Assembly: GCF_019977295.1 (NCBI RefSeq)
Contig: NZ_AP024651.1
Coordinates: 2,356,001 to 2,420,000 of the forward strand
Direction: 5' to 3'
DNA: 64,000 nucleotides
Source of the DNA: Arthrobacter sp. StoSoilB20
GTDB lineage: Bacteria > Actinomycetota > Actinomycetes > Actinomycetales > Micrococcaceae
Part shown: in pieces, positions 8,646-17,341 of the stretch
Layout of the letters: each line of letters begins with the position of its first letter
How positions within the stretch are numbered: the stretch's first letter is position 1
The notes under the pieces: generated by a model
The model's input: the letters and a program-made list of their open reading frames with translations, nothing else
Told to the model about the DNA's origin: nothing
Databases searched by the model: none
Position numbers and translations under genes: made by a program

Positions 8646-10091
8646 CTACATGATTCCGGTGGGAACCAGCAGGGCCCAAGCCAGGGCGGGTGCCACCAGG
8701 ACTACGCCGCCGGCGTACATCATCAGTTGCTTATACACGCGCTGGCGATCGTCTTCGCGGGCATTGGCCACAACCAACGCTCCGTCGGTGGAGAAGGGAG
8801 AGACGTCAACGACGGTTGCGGCGATGGCCAGGGCAGCCACGGTGCCTGACGCGCTGAGTGAACTGGTCGCAAGCAACGGCCCGGCCAGCGGGATAAATGC
8901 GGTCAGCAGGGCAGTTGAGGAGGCGAAGGCCGAGCCGACTCCGATTACGTAGCAGAGAACAAGGGCAATGAGCAGCGGGGCTCCGAGCGCCAGGGCTTGC
9001 TCGGCCAGCGTGTCGATGACGCCGACGTGCTGCAGCAAGGACACGTAGGTGATCATGCCGGCGACCAGCAGCACCGTTGACCATGAAACTCCGCCGATGA
9101 ACGTCTGGTGCTCCTTGATGTTGACCAGGGCCAGGAGGAGTCCGGCAGAGAGGGCGACGAAGCCGATGGGCATGTGGAAGCCCAAGGCGCACACAAGCAT
9201 TGCCGCGATCAGGCCCAGGGTGAGGATCTGCTGGCCGTGGGGCCGGGTGCTGCGTGCCTCGAGGTCGGCATGCTGGCCCGCGGCGCCGTCGCGAAGTTTG
9301 CCCAGGAGGGCGAACAGCACCACGGTGAGGACCGAGAGGATGAGGTTCAGCGCGAAGCTCGCGCCGAAAAGGGCACCTTGGGAGATCGGGAAGCCGTTCT
9401 TCACGGCAATGTCATGGACCAGTACGCCTGCCACGGACAAGGGGGAGAACCCTCCGGCATGGGCCCCATTGATGATGAAGGCGCCCATCAGGACTGGGTG
9501 GATCCGTGATTCGTAGGCCAGTCCAATGGCTGCAGGCGCCAGCAGGGCGACGGCTGCGGGGGAGAACGTGCCCAGGGCGGTCAGTGATGCTGCCAGCAGG
9601 AAGAATACCCATGGCAAAAGCAACGTTTTGCCTCGAACCGCACGGACGCAGTTCTGGACGATGATGTCGATGGTCCCGTTCCTCTGGGCCATGCTGAAGA
9701 AGTACGTGACGCCAATGATGGTGATGACGATGTTTGACGGGAAATCGGCCAGGATCTCCTTATCGGTCATGCCCAGCATGAAGTAGCCGACACCGAAGGA
9801 GGCCACCAGCCCCATCACGCCAATGTTCAGCGGCCACTTGGTGGCGACGACGAACATCACCACCAGGATGACCAGCGGGATGATCTGGGTGGCAGTCATG
9901 GTCGGCTCCGATTCCGGGGTAGCCGCCGGGTTGAAGATGGCACCCCCGAACAGGATGGCGACCAAGCCCAGGATCACGGAAGCGGCAACCGTTAGAAGCA
10001 GGATACGGCGGCGGCGGTTGGGACTGCTGGAACTCCGGTCCCGGATTTCGCTCTCGACTTTGGGAGCTGGTTGGTACGTAGTCTTAGCCAT
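8646..10091 (-). CDS. SLC13/MatC-like carboxylate carrier
   Basis: This 481-residue membrane protein has a charged 30-residue N terminus and about twelve hydrophobic segments. The fold resembles the ion transporter superfamily, close to dicarboxylate carrier MatC and SLC13 permeases: an inverted repeat with VVDVSPFSTDGALVVANA near the C terminus as a substrate-loop motif. It starts 12 bp after the PrpF-family gene on the same strand, so the two form an operon. Coupled to a PrpF-type isomerase, it probably imports an organic di- or tricarboxylate such as aconitate or tricarballylate; the exact acid is unknown. Confidence 0.85.
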   Translation of the reverse strand: MAKTTYQPAPKVESEIRDRSSSSPNRRRRILLLTVAASVILGLVAILFGGAIFNPAATPESEPTMTATQIIPLVILVVMFVVATKWPLNIGVMGLVASFGVGYFMLGMTDKEILADFPSNIVITIIGVTYFFSMAQRNGTIDIIVQNCVRAVRGKTLLLPWVFFLLAASLTALGTFSPAAVALLAPAAIGLAYESRIHPVLMGAFIINGAHAGGFSPLSVAGVLVHDIAVKNGFPISQGALFGASFALNLILSVLTVVLFALLGKLRDGAAGQHADLEARSTRPHGQQILTLGLIAAMLVCALGFHMPIGFVALSAGLLLALVNIKEHQTFIGGVSWSTVLLVAGMITYVSLLQHVGVIDTLAEQALALGAPLLIALVLCYVIGVGSAFASSTALLTAFIPLAGPLLATSSLSASGTVAALAIAATVVDVSPFSTDGALVVANAREDDRQRVYKQLMMYAGGVVLVAPALAWALLVPTGIM

Positions 10092-10103
10092 GATGGTTTC
10101 TCC

Positions 10104-11222
10104 TCATTGAGTGGCTGATGCAAGCGAGGCTTCGACGGCACTGCCGAGAGTCTCCGGGAGGTGAATGATGCTGGTGGCGATGGTGCGGGCAGTCCGGTCG
10201 ACGCCCACCAGGAGTGAACCGTCGCGTTGCTCGGTCCAGGTCTCGATCACGCCGGCCGGCGTCCGGAGTTTCAGGGTGGGGTAAGAAACGGTGCCCGTGA
10301 TCCCGTTCAGCACCGTTCCTGGGGTGCGGGCGGCCAATGTCAAAGCGATGCTGCCCGTGATGGCCAGTGCCGGATGTGGCTTGCCCATGGAAAGCATCAT
10401 GACGTTGACGTCACCTACGGGGTCGTTGCTGCTGGGTGCGGCCACGATCGCAAGCTTGGGAACGGCCCGCGCCGCCTGGGAGGGGCTCGTTGCCAAACCC
10501 ATACGGACCGCCGCCTGGCGTCGGATAACGTCCAAGGTGTCCAGTTGCAGTTCCACCCCTGCGCCCCAGGTGTCATAGCGCGAAGTGTCCAGTCCCAACT
10601 CTTCTGCGCGGACCATGACAACTGGCGCACCGGCGTCGACCATTGATACGGTCCACCGCGTGCCTCCTGCGAGGATGACGTCCGTCGGCGCGCCGGTAGG
10701 AAGGAGCTTCCCGGTGGTTTTTCCTGCCGGATCAAAGAAGCCGAGGCCCACCCTGTAACCGGGAAAAACGACGCCGGGCATTTCCGCATCCGGAACGATC
10801 GGCAGGGCGCCATTGGGGGTGGAAACCCGCTGGATGATGATCTGGCCCGTGTTGGTGTTGCGGGTGACGATGCGGGTGGAATCGCCGTCGGGCGACACCC
10901 AGCCCTTTTCGATGGCGTACAGGCCCACAACTGCGGAGCAGTTGCCACAGTTGCTGCCCCAGTCCACGGCTGCCTCTTCGATGCCTACCTGCGCGAAGGT
11001 GAATTCGACATCCACGTCTTCGTCCTCGGGCCGGCTGAGGATCATCGCTTTGCTGGTGGTGGAAGTGGCCCCACCAACGCCGTCGATCTGGCGGGAGTCC
11101 GGGCTTCCGAAGAGCCTGGGAAGCAGCTCGTTGACGTCGGTGCCGGTTTGTTCCAGATGCGCAGTTTCAAAGACCCAGCACTTACTGGTACCTCCGCGCA
11201 TCCATTCCGCTTCTATCTTCAT
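10104..11222 (-). CDS. PrpF family isomerase (aconitate/oxalomesaconate type)
   Basis: This 372-residue cytoplasmic protein has the PrpF signature at its N terminus (EAEWMRGGTSKCWVFE) and the conserved SNCGNCSAVVGLYAIE segment near residue 90, where cysteines and acid residues shape the active site. Family members isomerise unsaturated carboxylates: 2-methylaconitate cis-trans isomerase and 4-oxalomesaconate tautomerase are known. No prp methylcitrate genes are nearby, so the methylcitrate cycle is not supported. It is the promoter-proximal gene of an operon with the carboxylate carrier and is divergent from a LysR regulator. Confidence 0.88.
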   Translation of the reverse strand: MKIEAEWMRGGTSKCWVFETAHLEQTGTDVNELLPRLFGSPDSRQIDGVGGATSTTSKAMILSRPEDEDVDVEFTFAQVGIEEAAVDWGSNCGNCSAVVGLYAIEKGWVSPDGDSTRIVTRNTNTGQIIIQRVSTPNGALPIVPDAEMPGVVFPGYRVGLGFFDPAGKTTGKLLPTGAPTDVILAGGTRWTVSMVDAGAPVVMVRAEELGLDTSRYDTWGAGVELQLDTLDVIRRQAAVRMGLATSPSQAARAVPKLAIVAAPSSNDPVGDVNVMMLSMGKPHPALAITGSIALTLAARTPGTVLNGITGTVSYPTLKLRTPAGVIETWTEQRDGSLLVGVDRTARTIATSIIHLPETLGSAVEASLASATQ

Positions 11223-11450
11223 GGTGTTCCCTGCATCTCGTTGATGTTGTTCCTGTTACGAGGATGATCCGGATCACAAATGAAGACAATGTTGGATATC
11301 TAGAGGGGGTTGTAGCCTTGCTTCATTCATTGCGGCTAAAGTGTCTAGCGGAGGAAAGCGTGCCTGTCTCTGGGCGATGCGGTCCGCGGAATGGCTGCTC
11401 TATGCCGAGTAAATGCAGTGAATGAACGGTTAAAACAGGAGTGTGAAGGC

Positions 11451-12389
11451 ATGCTTAACGACGACACCCCGGAATTATTCGACATCAGAAGGCTCGCGTT
11501 GCTGGTGGAAGTCGTCGAGCAGGGATCCATTACTGCTGCAGCCGATACCATGCTCTACACTCCCTCGGCCGTTTCACAGCAACTGCGCAAGCTTGAGCAA
11601 GAGGTCGGCCAGCCGTTGCTGAACCGACGTTCGCGCGGCGTTGTTCCCACCGAGGCAGGCCAGATACTCGCAGGGCATGCCCGGAAAATTGTGGGCCAGA
11701 TGCGGGCGGCCCGGTCCGACCTGGACCAAATCGCAGGCTTGAACCGCGGTTCGCTGACCATTGGTACCTTTCCCACACTCGCGGGATCATTTCTGCCCCT
11801 GGTCATCAGGGCATTCAAGAAGCGGTACCCGGCCATTGGCCTCTCCGTGCGCAGCGCACGCTTTGACGAGTTGGTCTCGGACCTTCAGTCAGGAGTGACG
11901 GGATTGTGTTTGCTGTGGGACTACCCCTGGAACCGGTTCAACGATGAATCCATCCGCATCACCGAGGTCTTCCAGGAGAGCACAGTGATTTTGGTGGCCA
12001 AGGGACACCCCTTGGCCGACCGGGAGCAAGTGGAGATGGGAGAACTCCGGAAGGAGTCATGGATAGTCCGCGCGGAAGCGCATCCGGTGGTTGAAGTGCT
12101 TCAACGTTCAGCACATGTTGCCGGCTTTGAGCCGAACATCGGCTTTTTGGCGAACGATTACCAGGAGGCGCAGGCCATGGTCAGCGTGGGTATGGGGGTG
12201 GCGATGGTGCCCAAAACGGCGGTGGCCTTGCAGCACCCCGATGTCCGCGTCCTCAGCCTTGGCCCCGATGCGCCCTTGCGTCGGGTACTCCTGGCCCAGC
12301 GCCAGGACAAGGTGTATGCCCCCGCGGAAGTGGCTTTCCACTCGACGCTCGTGGAAATAGCGCGGGCGCGGGGGCATGACTACCTCTAG
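11451..12389 (+). CDS. LysR family regulator of the carboxylate operon
   Basis: This 312-residue protein has an N-terminal winged helix-turn-helix (LALLVEVVEQGSITAAADTMLYTPSAVSQQLRKLEQEVG) and a periplasmic-binding-like effector domain. The ATG at 11451 is chosen because CAGGAG lies 9 nt before it; an in-frame upstream ATG would add 20 residues before the normal LysR start. It is divergent from prpF and the carrier across 228 bp, the classic LysR layout, so it probably activates them in response to the carboxylate. Its stop abuts the convergent DJ-1 gene with no spacer. Confidence 0.92.
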   Translation: MLNDDTPELFDIRRLALLVEVVEQGSITAAADTMLYTPSAVSQQLRKLEQEVGQPLLNRRSRGVVPTEAGQILAGHARKIVGQMRAARSDLDQIAGLNRGSLTIGTFPTLAGSFLPLVIRAFKKRYPAIGLSVRSARFDELVSDLQSGVTGLCLLWDYPWNRFNDESIRITEVFQESTVILVAKGHPLADREQVEMGELRKESWIVRAEAHPVVEVLQRSAHVAGFEPNIGFLANDYQEAQAMVSVGMGVAMVPKTAVALQHPDVRVLSLGPDAPLRRVLLAQRQDKVYAPAEVAFHSTLVEIARARGHDYL

Positions 12390-13169
12390 TCAATGGCCGG
12401 CGTCAGAACCGGCCTGCTTCCTTGCGGACTTTTCGGCGTCCTTCCCAGCACGCACTGCTTCTGCCTCGTGCTGCTCTTCGGCCTTTTCCTGGTGGATGAC
12501 TTCGGCAAAGAGTTTTTCCATTTCTTTGGCCACGCCGGCCGCCGAGGCAGGATTCTGGCCCGTGACAAGGCGGCCGTCAACCGCCACCTTCTCCTCAAAG
12601 ACCCCCGCGGAGACGTGGCGCGCCCCCTGTTCCTCAAGCCGGTCTGCAAGGAAGAAGGGAATGACCTTGTCTTTGCCTGCAGCCACTTCTTCGTCATTGG
12701 TAAACGCTGCCACGTCGCGGCCCTCGACCAGCCGGAATCCGTTGTCCAGTTCTACGTTCACCAGTCCGGCCGGCCCGTGGCATACGGCACCCACCAGGCC
12801 GCCGGCGTTGTAAATGCCGGCCACCAGATTCTGCAGGCCTTCGCTGTCGGGGAAGTCCCACATGGTGCCGTGGCCACCCACGAGGTAGATGGCATCGTAT
12901 TGGGCGGGATCGACGACGTCGACGCGGGCGGTGTTGTACAGCCCTGCGCGCGTTGTCTCGTCCTGGGTGAAGGCAACCTGGATGGGATCGTTTTCGTCCA
13001 CTTCATCGCGTGGAGGCTGGCCTCCTTTGATGGACGCAAAATCGACGAAGTGGCCTGAATCTTTGAAGACCTTCCAGGGGTGGGCGGCTTCGGCCACGTT
13101 GTAGCCGGTTTTCTCTCCCGTGTCGCCGAGCTCGGAAACGCTGGTTACTACCATGAGGATTTTCTTCAT
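12390..13169 (-). CDS. DJ-1/PfpI family protein (type 1 glutamine amidotransferase-like)
   Basis: This 259-residue protein has the class I glutamine-amidotransferase-like fold with a nucleophile-elbow cysteine in GAVCHGPAGLVNV at about residue 130 and the YLVGGHGTMWDFPD segment that carries the usual acid partner region. Relatives are Hsp31-like glyoxalases and deglycases. The start follows AAAGGAGC 5 nt upstream; an earlier in-frame start would place that site inside the gene. The last ~45 residues are highly charged, rich in Glu, Lys and Ala, and probably disordered. It ends against the LysR gene. Confidence 0.87.
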   Translation of the reverse strand: MKKILMVVTSVSELGDTGEKTGYNVAEAAHPWKVFKDSGHFVDFASIKGGQPPRDEVDENDPIQVAFTQDETTRAGLYNTARVDVVDPAQYDAIYLVGGHGTMWDFPDSEGLQNLVAGIYNAGGLVGAVCHGPAGLVNVELDNGFRLVEGRDVAAFTNDEEVAAGKDKVIPFFLADRLEEQGARHVSAGVFEEKVAVDGRLVTGQNPASAAGVAKEMEKLFAEVIHQEKAEEQHEAEAVRAGKDAEKSARKQAGSDAGH

Positions 13170-13349
13170 GAAGTGCTCCTTTCGTCCACCTTCCACCCTA
13201 CGCCCACCGCTTTTCGGCCCTTTCTTGGGCCCTTGGCTTCAGACTCTGGCCGGCTTTGGCAGGCGCCGGGGCCTCGTGAGGGCATCTTGAGGTCGGCCCT
13301 GGTGTTGTCGCATGCTTGAGGTATTCCCTGGACCAGGAGAGTGAGTGAC

Positions 13350-13775
13350 ATGCCCAAGACCGGCAAGAACGATCACGCCCGAAAAAACGAGTTGCCCTCA
13401 ACCCTTCAGCGCTCGGACCAGAAAGCCCAGGACACGTTCGCCAAGACCTACGACTCCGCGATGGAATCCTACGACGGCGATGAGAGCAGGGCCGCCCGCA
13501 CGGCCTTCGCATCGCTGAAGCACAGCTACGAGAAGGTTGGCGACCATTGGGAACCCAAGGAAGAACGTGGACCTTCCGATGACCATGCGGTGGAAGGGGC
13601 CAGCTCTGACAAACCCACTGCCGGCGGAGTGGACGCCAATGCTTCCAAGGAGCACCTCTACCGGCGGGCCCGCGAGCTGGACATCAAGGGGCGCTCAACC
13701 ATGGATAAGGATGAGCTGATCCACGCACTGCAGAAGGCCAATGACGCCGTTACCAGAAAGGCCCGGGAAGGCTGA
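13350..13775 (+). CDS. ChaB-domain protein with Rho N-terminal-like domain
   Basis: This 141-residue hydrophilic protein has two parts. Residues ~10-65 match the ChaB fold (ELPSTLQRSDQKAQDTFAKTYDSAMESY ... AFASLKHSYEKVGDHW). Residues ~100-138 look like a Rho N-terminal/SAP-like helical domain (LYRRARELDIKGRSTMDKDELIHALQ), often nucleic-acid binding. The ATG at 13350 lies 9 nt after AGGAG; a GTG 9 nt upstream is possible. ChaB homologues accompany cation antiporters, but function is not established. It is divergent from the DJ-1 gene and may be stress-related. Confidence 0.8.
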   Translation: MPKTGKNDHARKNELPSTLQRSDQKAQDTFAKTYDSAMESYDGDESRAARTAFASLKHSYEKVGDHWEPKEERGPSDDHAVEGASSDKPTAGGVDANASKEHLYRRARELDIKGRSTMDKDELIHALQKANDAVTRKAREG

Positions 13776-13910
13776 TCCGGAGTGCCCATGCCGTGGCGCC
13801 CTGGTGATGGTCCGGCTTGTTCAAACTGCCTCGATGAACTGCCCTGACGAAAACTGGCGGGTGATGTCGGGCACATTATGACGCGCCTGCGAAGCCGGCC
13901 GTTTTTGGTG

Positions 13911-13939
13911 TTGCGTGGGAGGTAAGGCTAACCTAAATA
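13911..13939 (+). promoter_or_regulatory. DtxR/IdeR-type iron box overlapping a promoter
   Basis: Bases 13918-13936 match the iron-box consensus TTAGGTTAGGCTAACCTAA at 16 of 19 positions; only the first two bases and one internal base differ. The box overlaps a likely promoter: TTGCGT at 13911-13916, a 17-bp spacer and TAAATA at 13934-13939. The ATG of the ABC binding protein begins 15 bp later with no clear ribosome site, so the mRNA may be nearly leaderless. DtxR/IdeR repressors bind such boxes with Fe2+. Confidence 0.8.
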
Positions 13940-13953
13940 GTCTCTACTTCCCC

Positions 13954-15543
13954 ATGCCCTCCCGTTCCGGGCATACATCGCAGGCGGTTCCTTTGCGCAC
14001 ACTCAGCCTTCCCACAGCAGCCCTTGGGGTCGCTGCACTTCTCGCCCTGACCGGTTGCGGCCTCAGCGGTGGACAGACAGCCAGCACCGAAAAGGTGGCC
14101 GATACCAACCAGCGCATCGTCGTGGACAACTTCCGGGCCCCCGTGGCCAACTGGGCGTTGGAGTCCGACGCCGCGTACATCCTCTCGCTGTCCGGCTGCC
14201 TGGAAACCTTGACCAAGTACGACTCCGCCCAGGGCAAAGTGGTCCCGTTCCTTGCCACTGAGTGGAAGCAGGTCTCACCCCTGGAGTGGGACTTCACCAT
14301 CCGCGAAGGCGTGAAGTTCCAGGACGGCACCGATCTCACGGCGGAGGCGGTCGCCGCCTCGCTGAACTCCGTCCTGAAGGCCAAAGTCCCTGCCCGGGCG
14401 TTCAGCCCGGCCATCGTCACTGCCGTCCAGGCCACGGACGCCAAAACCGTTCGCGTGACCACCCCGGCGGAGAACCCACTGGTGCCGTTCCGCCTGGCGA
14501 GCGTCAACACCGGCATTCTCGCCCCTGCCGCCTACGCAGGTGCCACGATTGATCCTTTCGGTCACTGCACCGGCCCGTTCACGCCGGTATCGGAAAAGGC
14601 AAAGCAGTCCTTGACGCTTGACCGCAACGAGAACTACTGGGGCGGAAAGGTGCAATTGGCGGGCGCCGAGGTCCGCTTCATCACCAACGGAGCTACCCGT
14701 GCGGCCCAAGTACAGACCGGCGAAGCGGACATTTCCCTATCCATCCCGGCTTCTGCGCTGTCCACCCTTGAAAGCGCACCTGATGTTTCGGTCCTGAAGG
14801 CAGATTCGCCCCGCACGGCCACCTTGTACATGAACAACGGCCGGGCACCTTTCAACAACGTCGATTTCCGCAAGGCACTCCGGTCCGCATTGGACCTGGA
14901 AGCTTTGGCAGCCAGCGTCTACGAAGGCGCGGCGCTGCCTGCCACCGGTCCTTTCGCGCCCTCCGAGCCCTGGGCGTCCAGCGAAGCCAAGGCGCCCAAG
15001 CAGAACCTGGACGAAGCGAAGAAACTCCTGGCCGATGCCGGTTACACCGCGGACAAACCGCTGGAGATCATCGCCATTGTGGAGCGGGCAGAGTTCGCCG
15101 ACGTAGCAACAGTGATCCAGGACAACCTCAAGGACATCGGTGTACCGGTGACCATCCAGGCCAAGGAATACGCCTCGGCTGAACCGGACGTCCTGGCCGG
15201 GAACTATGACATGATCCTGAGCCAGCGCAACCGGCTCATCGACATCGCAGATCCCATTGGTTTCCTGACGGCCGATTACACCTGCAAGGGGACGTACAAC
15301 CTGAGCCACTTCTGCAACGAGGACTACGACGCCATCATCGCCGAAGCAGCCAAGACCTCCAACACCGAGGAACGGTACAAGCTGTATGCCAAAGCCGGTC
15401 AACTCCTTAACGACCAAGCCGTGAACCTCTGGCTGGTCAATGAACAAGCCACGGACGCTGTCCGCAGCAACGTCCTGTCCTACGCCCAGGATCCGCTGTC
15501 CCGGTATGTCCTGACTGCGCAGACGGCCAAGGCCGGCTCCTAG
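13954..15543 (+). CDS. Substrate-binding lipoprotein, family 5, putatively iron-regulated
   Basis: This 529-residue family 5 binding protein has a lipoprotein signal (LGVAALLALTGCG), the lipid-attached Cys lying near residue 34. Typical landmarks follow: DFTIREGVKFQDG, DRNENYWGG and APFNNVDFRKALRSALDL. The ATG at 13954 is chosen because the in-frame GTG at 13915 would place the iron box and promoter inside the gene. It heads a four-gene importer operon. The iron box suggests capture of a metal chelate (metallophore, siderophore fragment or similar), as NikA/CntA-type proteins of this family do; peptide binding remains possible. Confidence 0.9.
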   Translation: MPSRSGHTSQAVPLRTLSLPTAALGVAALLALTGCGLSGGQTASTEKVADTNQRIVVDNFRAPVANWALESDAAYILSLSGCLETLTKYDSAQGKVVPFLATEWKQVSPLEWDFTIREGVKFQDGTDLTAEAVAASLNSVLKAKVPARAFSPAIVTAVQATDAKTVRVTTPAENPLVPFRLASVNTGILAPAAYAGATIDPFGHCTGPFTPVSEKAKQSLTLDRNENYWGGKVQLAGAEVRFITNGATRAAQVQTGEADISLSIPASALSTLESAPDVSVLKADSPRTATLYMNNGRAPFNNVDFRKALRSALDLEALAASVYEGAALPATGPFAPSEPWASSEAKAPKQNLDEAKKLLADAGYTADKPLEIIAIVERAEFADVATVIQDNLKDIGVPVTIQAKEYASAEPDVLAGNYDMILSQRNRLIDIADPIGFLTADYTCKGTYNLSHFCNEDYDAIIAEAAKTSNTEERYKLYAKAGQLLNDQAVNLWLVNEQATDAVRSNVLSYAQDPLSRYVLTAQTAKAGS

Positions 15544-15570
15544 CAACGGGCCGGGACAAGCTAGAAGCGT

Positions 15571-16512
15571 ATGATCACCTTCCTTGCGAGGCGGACGGCG
15601 ACCCTGGTGGTCGCCGTCCTGCTGTCGTCTTTCGCCGTCTTCCTGATTCCGTATGTGACTCCGGGCGATCCTGTCAGGAAAATCATCCGTTCCAGGGTGG
15701 CAGGAGATGTCGTTGATGAGGCAACGGTCCAGGCACTGGCGGACAGCCTGGGATTGAACGATCCCCTTCCCGCCCAATATCTGCGGTGGCTGGGTGATTT
15801 CTTCACCGGTGACATGGGGTTGTCCCACATCAGCCGGACACCGGTGATCGATCAAGTGATGCCTGCTTTGGGGATCACCGTCAGCCTTGTCCTGGTGGCC
15901 TTGGGCGCTGCTTTAGTGGTGTCCCTGCCGTTGGGGATCGTGGCGGCCCTGAAGCAAGGCAGCAAAACCGACAAACTCATCACTACCGTCACGCAGTCTT
16001 TCATTGCCATGCCGGAATACTGGCTGGCACCCCTGCTGGTGCTGGTCTTTGCACTGAGGCTTGCCTGGCTTCCTTCGGCAGGGTGGAACACGGCGTCCTC
16101 CATCGTCCTGCCCGCCGCGACGCTGGCCCTGCGCCCTATCAGCTTCTTCACGTCAGCAGTCCGCTCGGGCATGATCGATGCCCTGGAAGCCGAACACATC
16201 CAGGCGGCCCGGGCCCGGGGCCTCAGCCACGTCCAGACGGTCCTGCAGCATGTGATTCCCAACGGACTGGTTCCCTTGTCCACTTTGTTCGCGGTGTGGT
16301 TCGCGGGGCTTCTGGGAGGTTCGGTGATTGTGGAGGTAATCTTCGCAATCCCCGGCATGGGACGGCTCCTCTACGACGCCGTGGTCAATAGTGACATCCC
16401 CCTGGCGCAGGGAGGCGTGGTGGTTGTGGTGGCGTTGGCCGTTGCCATCACCACTCTGGCGGACTTCCTGCACCGGATTCTGAGCCCAAAGGTGAGTGGC
16501 GCCCTTGCGTAA
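15571..16512 (+). CDS. ABC transporter permease, DppB/NikB type
   Basis: This 313-residue membrane protein has the N-terminal permease helix (FLARRTATLVVAVLLSSFAVFLI) and the EAA loop (ARGLSHVQTVLQHVIPNGLVP) near residue 220. It lies 27 bp after the binding-protein gene and its end overlaps the next permease start by 17 nt. It should form the membrane channel with that partner. Confidence 0.92.
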   Translation: MITFLARRTATLVVAVLLSSFAVFLIPYVTPGDPVRKIIRSRVAGDVVDEATVQALADSLGLNDPLPAQYLRWLGDFFTGDMGLSHISRTPVIDQVMPALGITVSLVLVALGAALVVSLPLGIVAALKQGSKTDKLITTVTQSFIAMPEYWLAPLLVLVFALRLAWLPSAGWNTASSIVLPAATLALRPISFFTSAVRSGMIDALEAEHIQAARARGLSHVQTVLQHVIPNGLVPLSTLFAVWFAGLLGGSVIVEVIFAIPGMGRLLYDAVVNSDIPLAQGGVVVVVALAVAITTLADFLHRILSPKVSGALA

Positions 16513-17341
16513 ACGGTCAGTGCTCGACGGCGCCGCCGTCGTTATTCTTGTCCTGATAGTCGCCGCCGTGGCGGCTGCGCCGTGGTTGGCGCCTTTTCCT
16601 CCGGAGGACCAGAACCTCGCTGTGCGGCTTGCGCCGCCCAGTGCCACACACTGGCTGGGGACAGACCACCTCGGGCGGGATACGCTGAGCCGCTTGCTCG
16701 ACGGCGGTCGGTTCTCCCTGGTGGTGGCGGCACTGGCTACCCTCCTGACGGGGATCATCGGGTTGGGGATCGGTGTGCTCAGCGCCCGGCGGAAGGGTTG
16801 GGTAGATGAACTGTTCACCCGTACCAATGACGTTTTGTTGGCGCTGCCGGAGATGGTGGTGGCATTGTTCATCGTTGCTGCCATGGGCACCGGATTTACG
16901 TCGCTGCTGGTCGCGTTGACGGTGACAGGGTGGACGCCCTTTGCCCGCCTGGCGCGGACATTGGCCTATGACGTCTCTGCGCGCGGCTTCGTCGAAGCAG
17001 CGCGTGTGGTGGGCTGTTCGCCGTCGTTCATTGTGTTCCGCCACATCATCCCGCACCTCGCCGCCCCCATGCTGGGGCAGGCGACGCTGCGTTTCGGGCA
17101 GCTCCTGATCAGCGTGGGAGCCCTGTCCTACCTGGGCCTGGGCGTTCAGCCGCCGCAATCGGACTGGGGTTCGATGGTGGCAGCGGCCCAGCCATACGCG
17201 GAGCGGGCGCCGTGGGGGATTGTTGCTCCGGGACTCACCATCTTCCTGGTTGCCCTTTGTGTCACGCTGATCGGTCAGCGGACATCACGGCGGGCAGCCG
17301 ATCCGGTGGATGTCCTGGTGGTGGAGGGCCAGCATGCCTGA
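16496..17341 (+). CDS. ABC transporter permease, DppC/NikC type
   Basis: This 281-residue membrane protein is the second permease. Its first hydrophobic segment begins near residue 12, an HWLGTDHLGRDTLSRLL motif typical of DppC/NikC follows, and the EAA loop is ARVVGCSPSFIVFRHIIPHLAAPM. The GTG start lies inside the end of the preceding gene, and the end overlaps the ATPase start by 8 nt, so the operon is tightly coupled. Confidence 0.91.
   Translation: MAPLRKRSVLDGAAVVILVLIVAAVAAAPWLAPFPPEDQNLAVRLAPPSATHWLGTDHLGRDTLSRLLDGGRFSLVVAALATLLTGIIGLGIGVLSARRKGWVDELFTRTNDVLLALPEMVVALFIVAAMGTGFTSLLVALTVTGWTPFARLARTLAYDVSARGFVEAARVVGCSPSFIVFRHIIPHLAAPMLGQATLRFGQLLISVGALSYLGLGVQPPQSDWGSMVAAAQPYAERAPWGIVAPGLTIFLVALCVTLIGQRTSRRAADPVDVLVVEGQHA

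Noticed and set aside
11223..11450. Possible inverted repeat AATGAAG/CTTCATT in the LysR/PrpF divergent region
   Set aside because: The 7-bp arms are 35 bp apart and easily found by chance, though a LysR site in this gap remains likely.
12393..13058. Long + strand open frame antisense to the DJ-1 gene
   Set aside because: High-GC shadow; the minus-strand gene has clear family motifs and a ribosome site.
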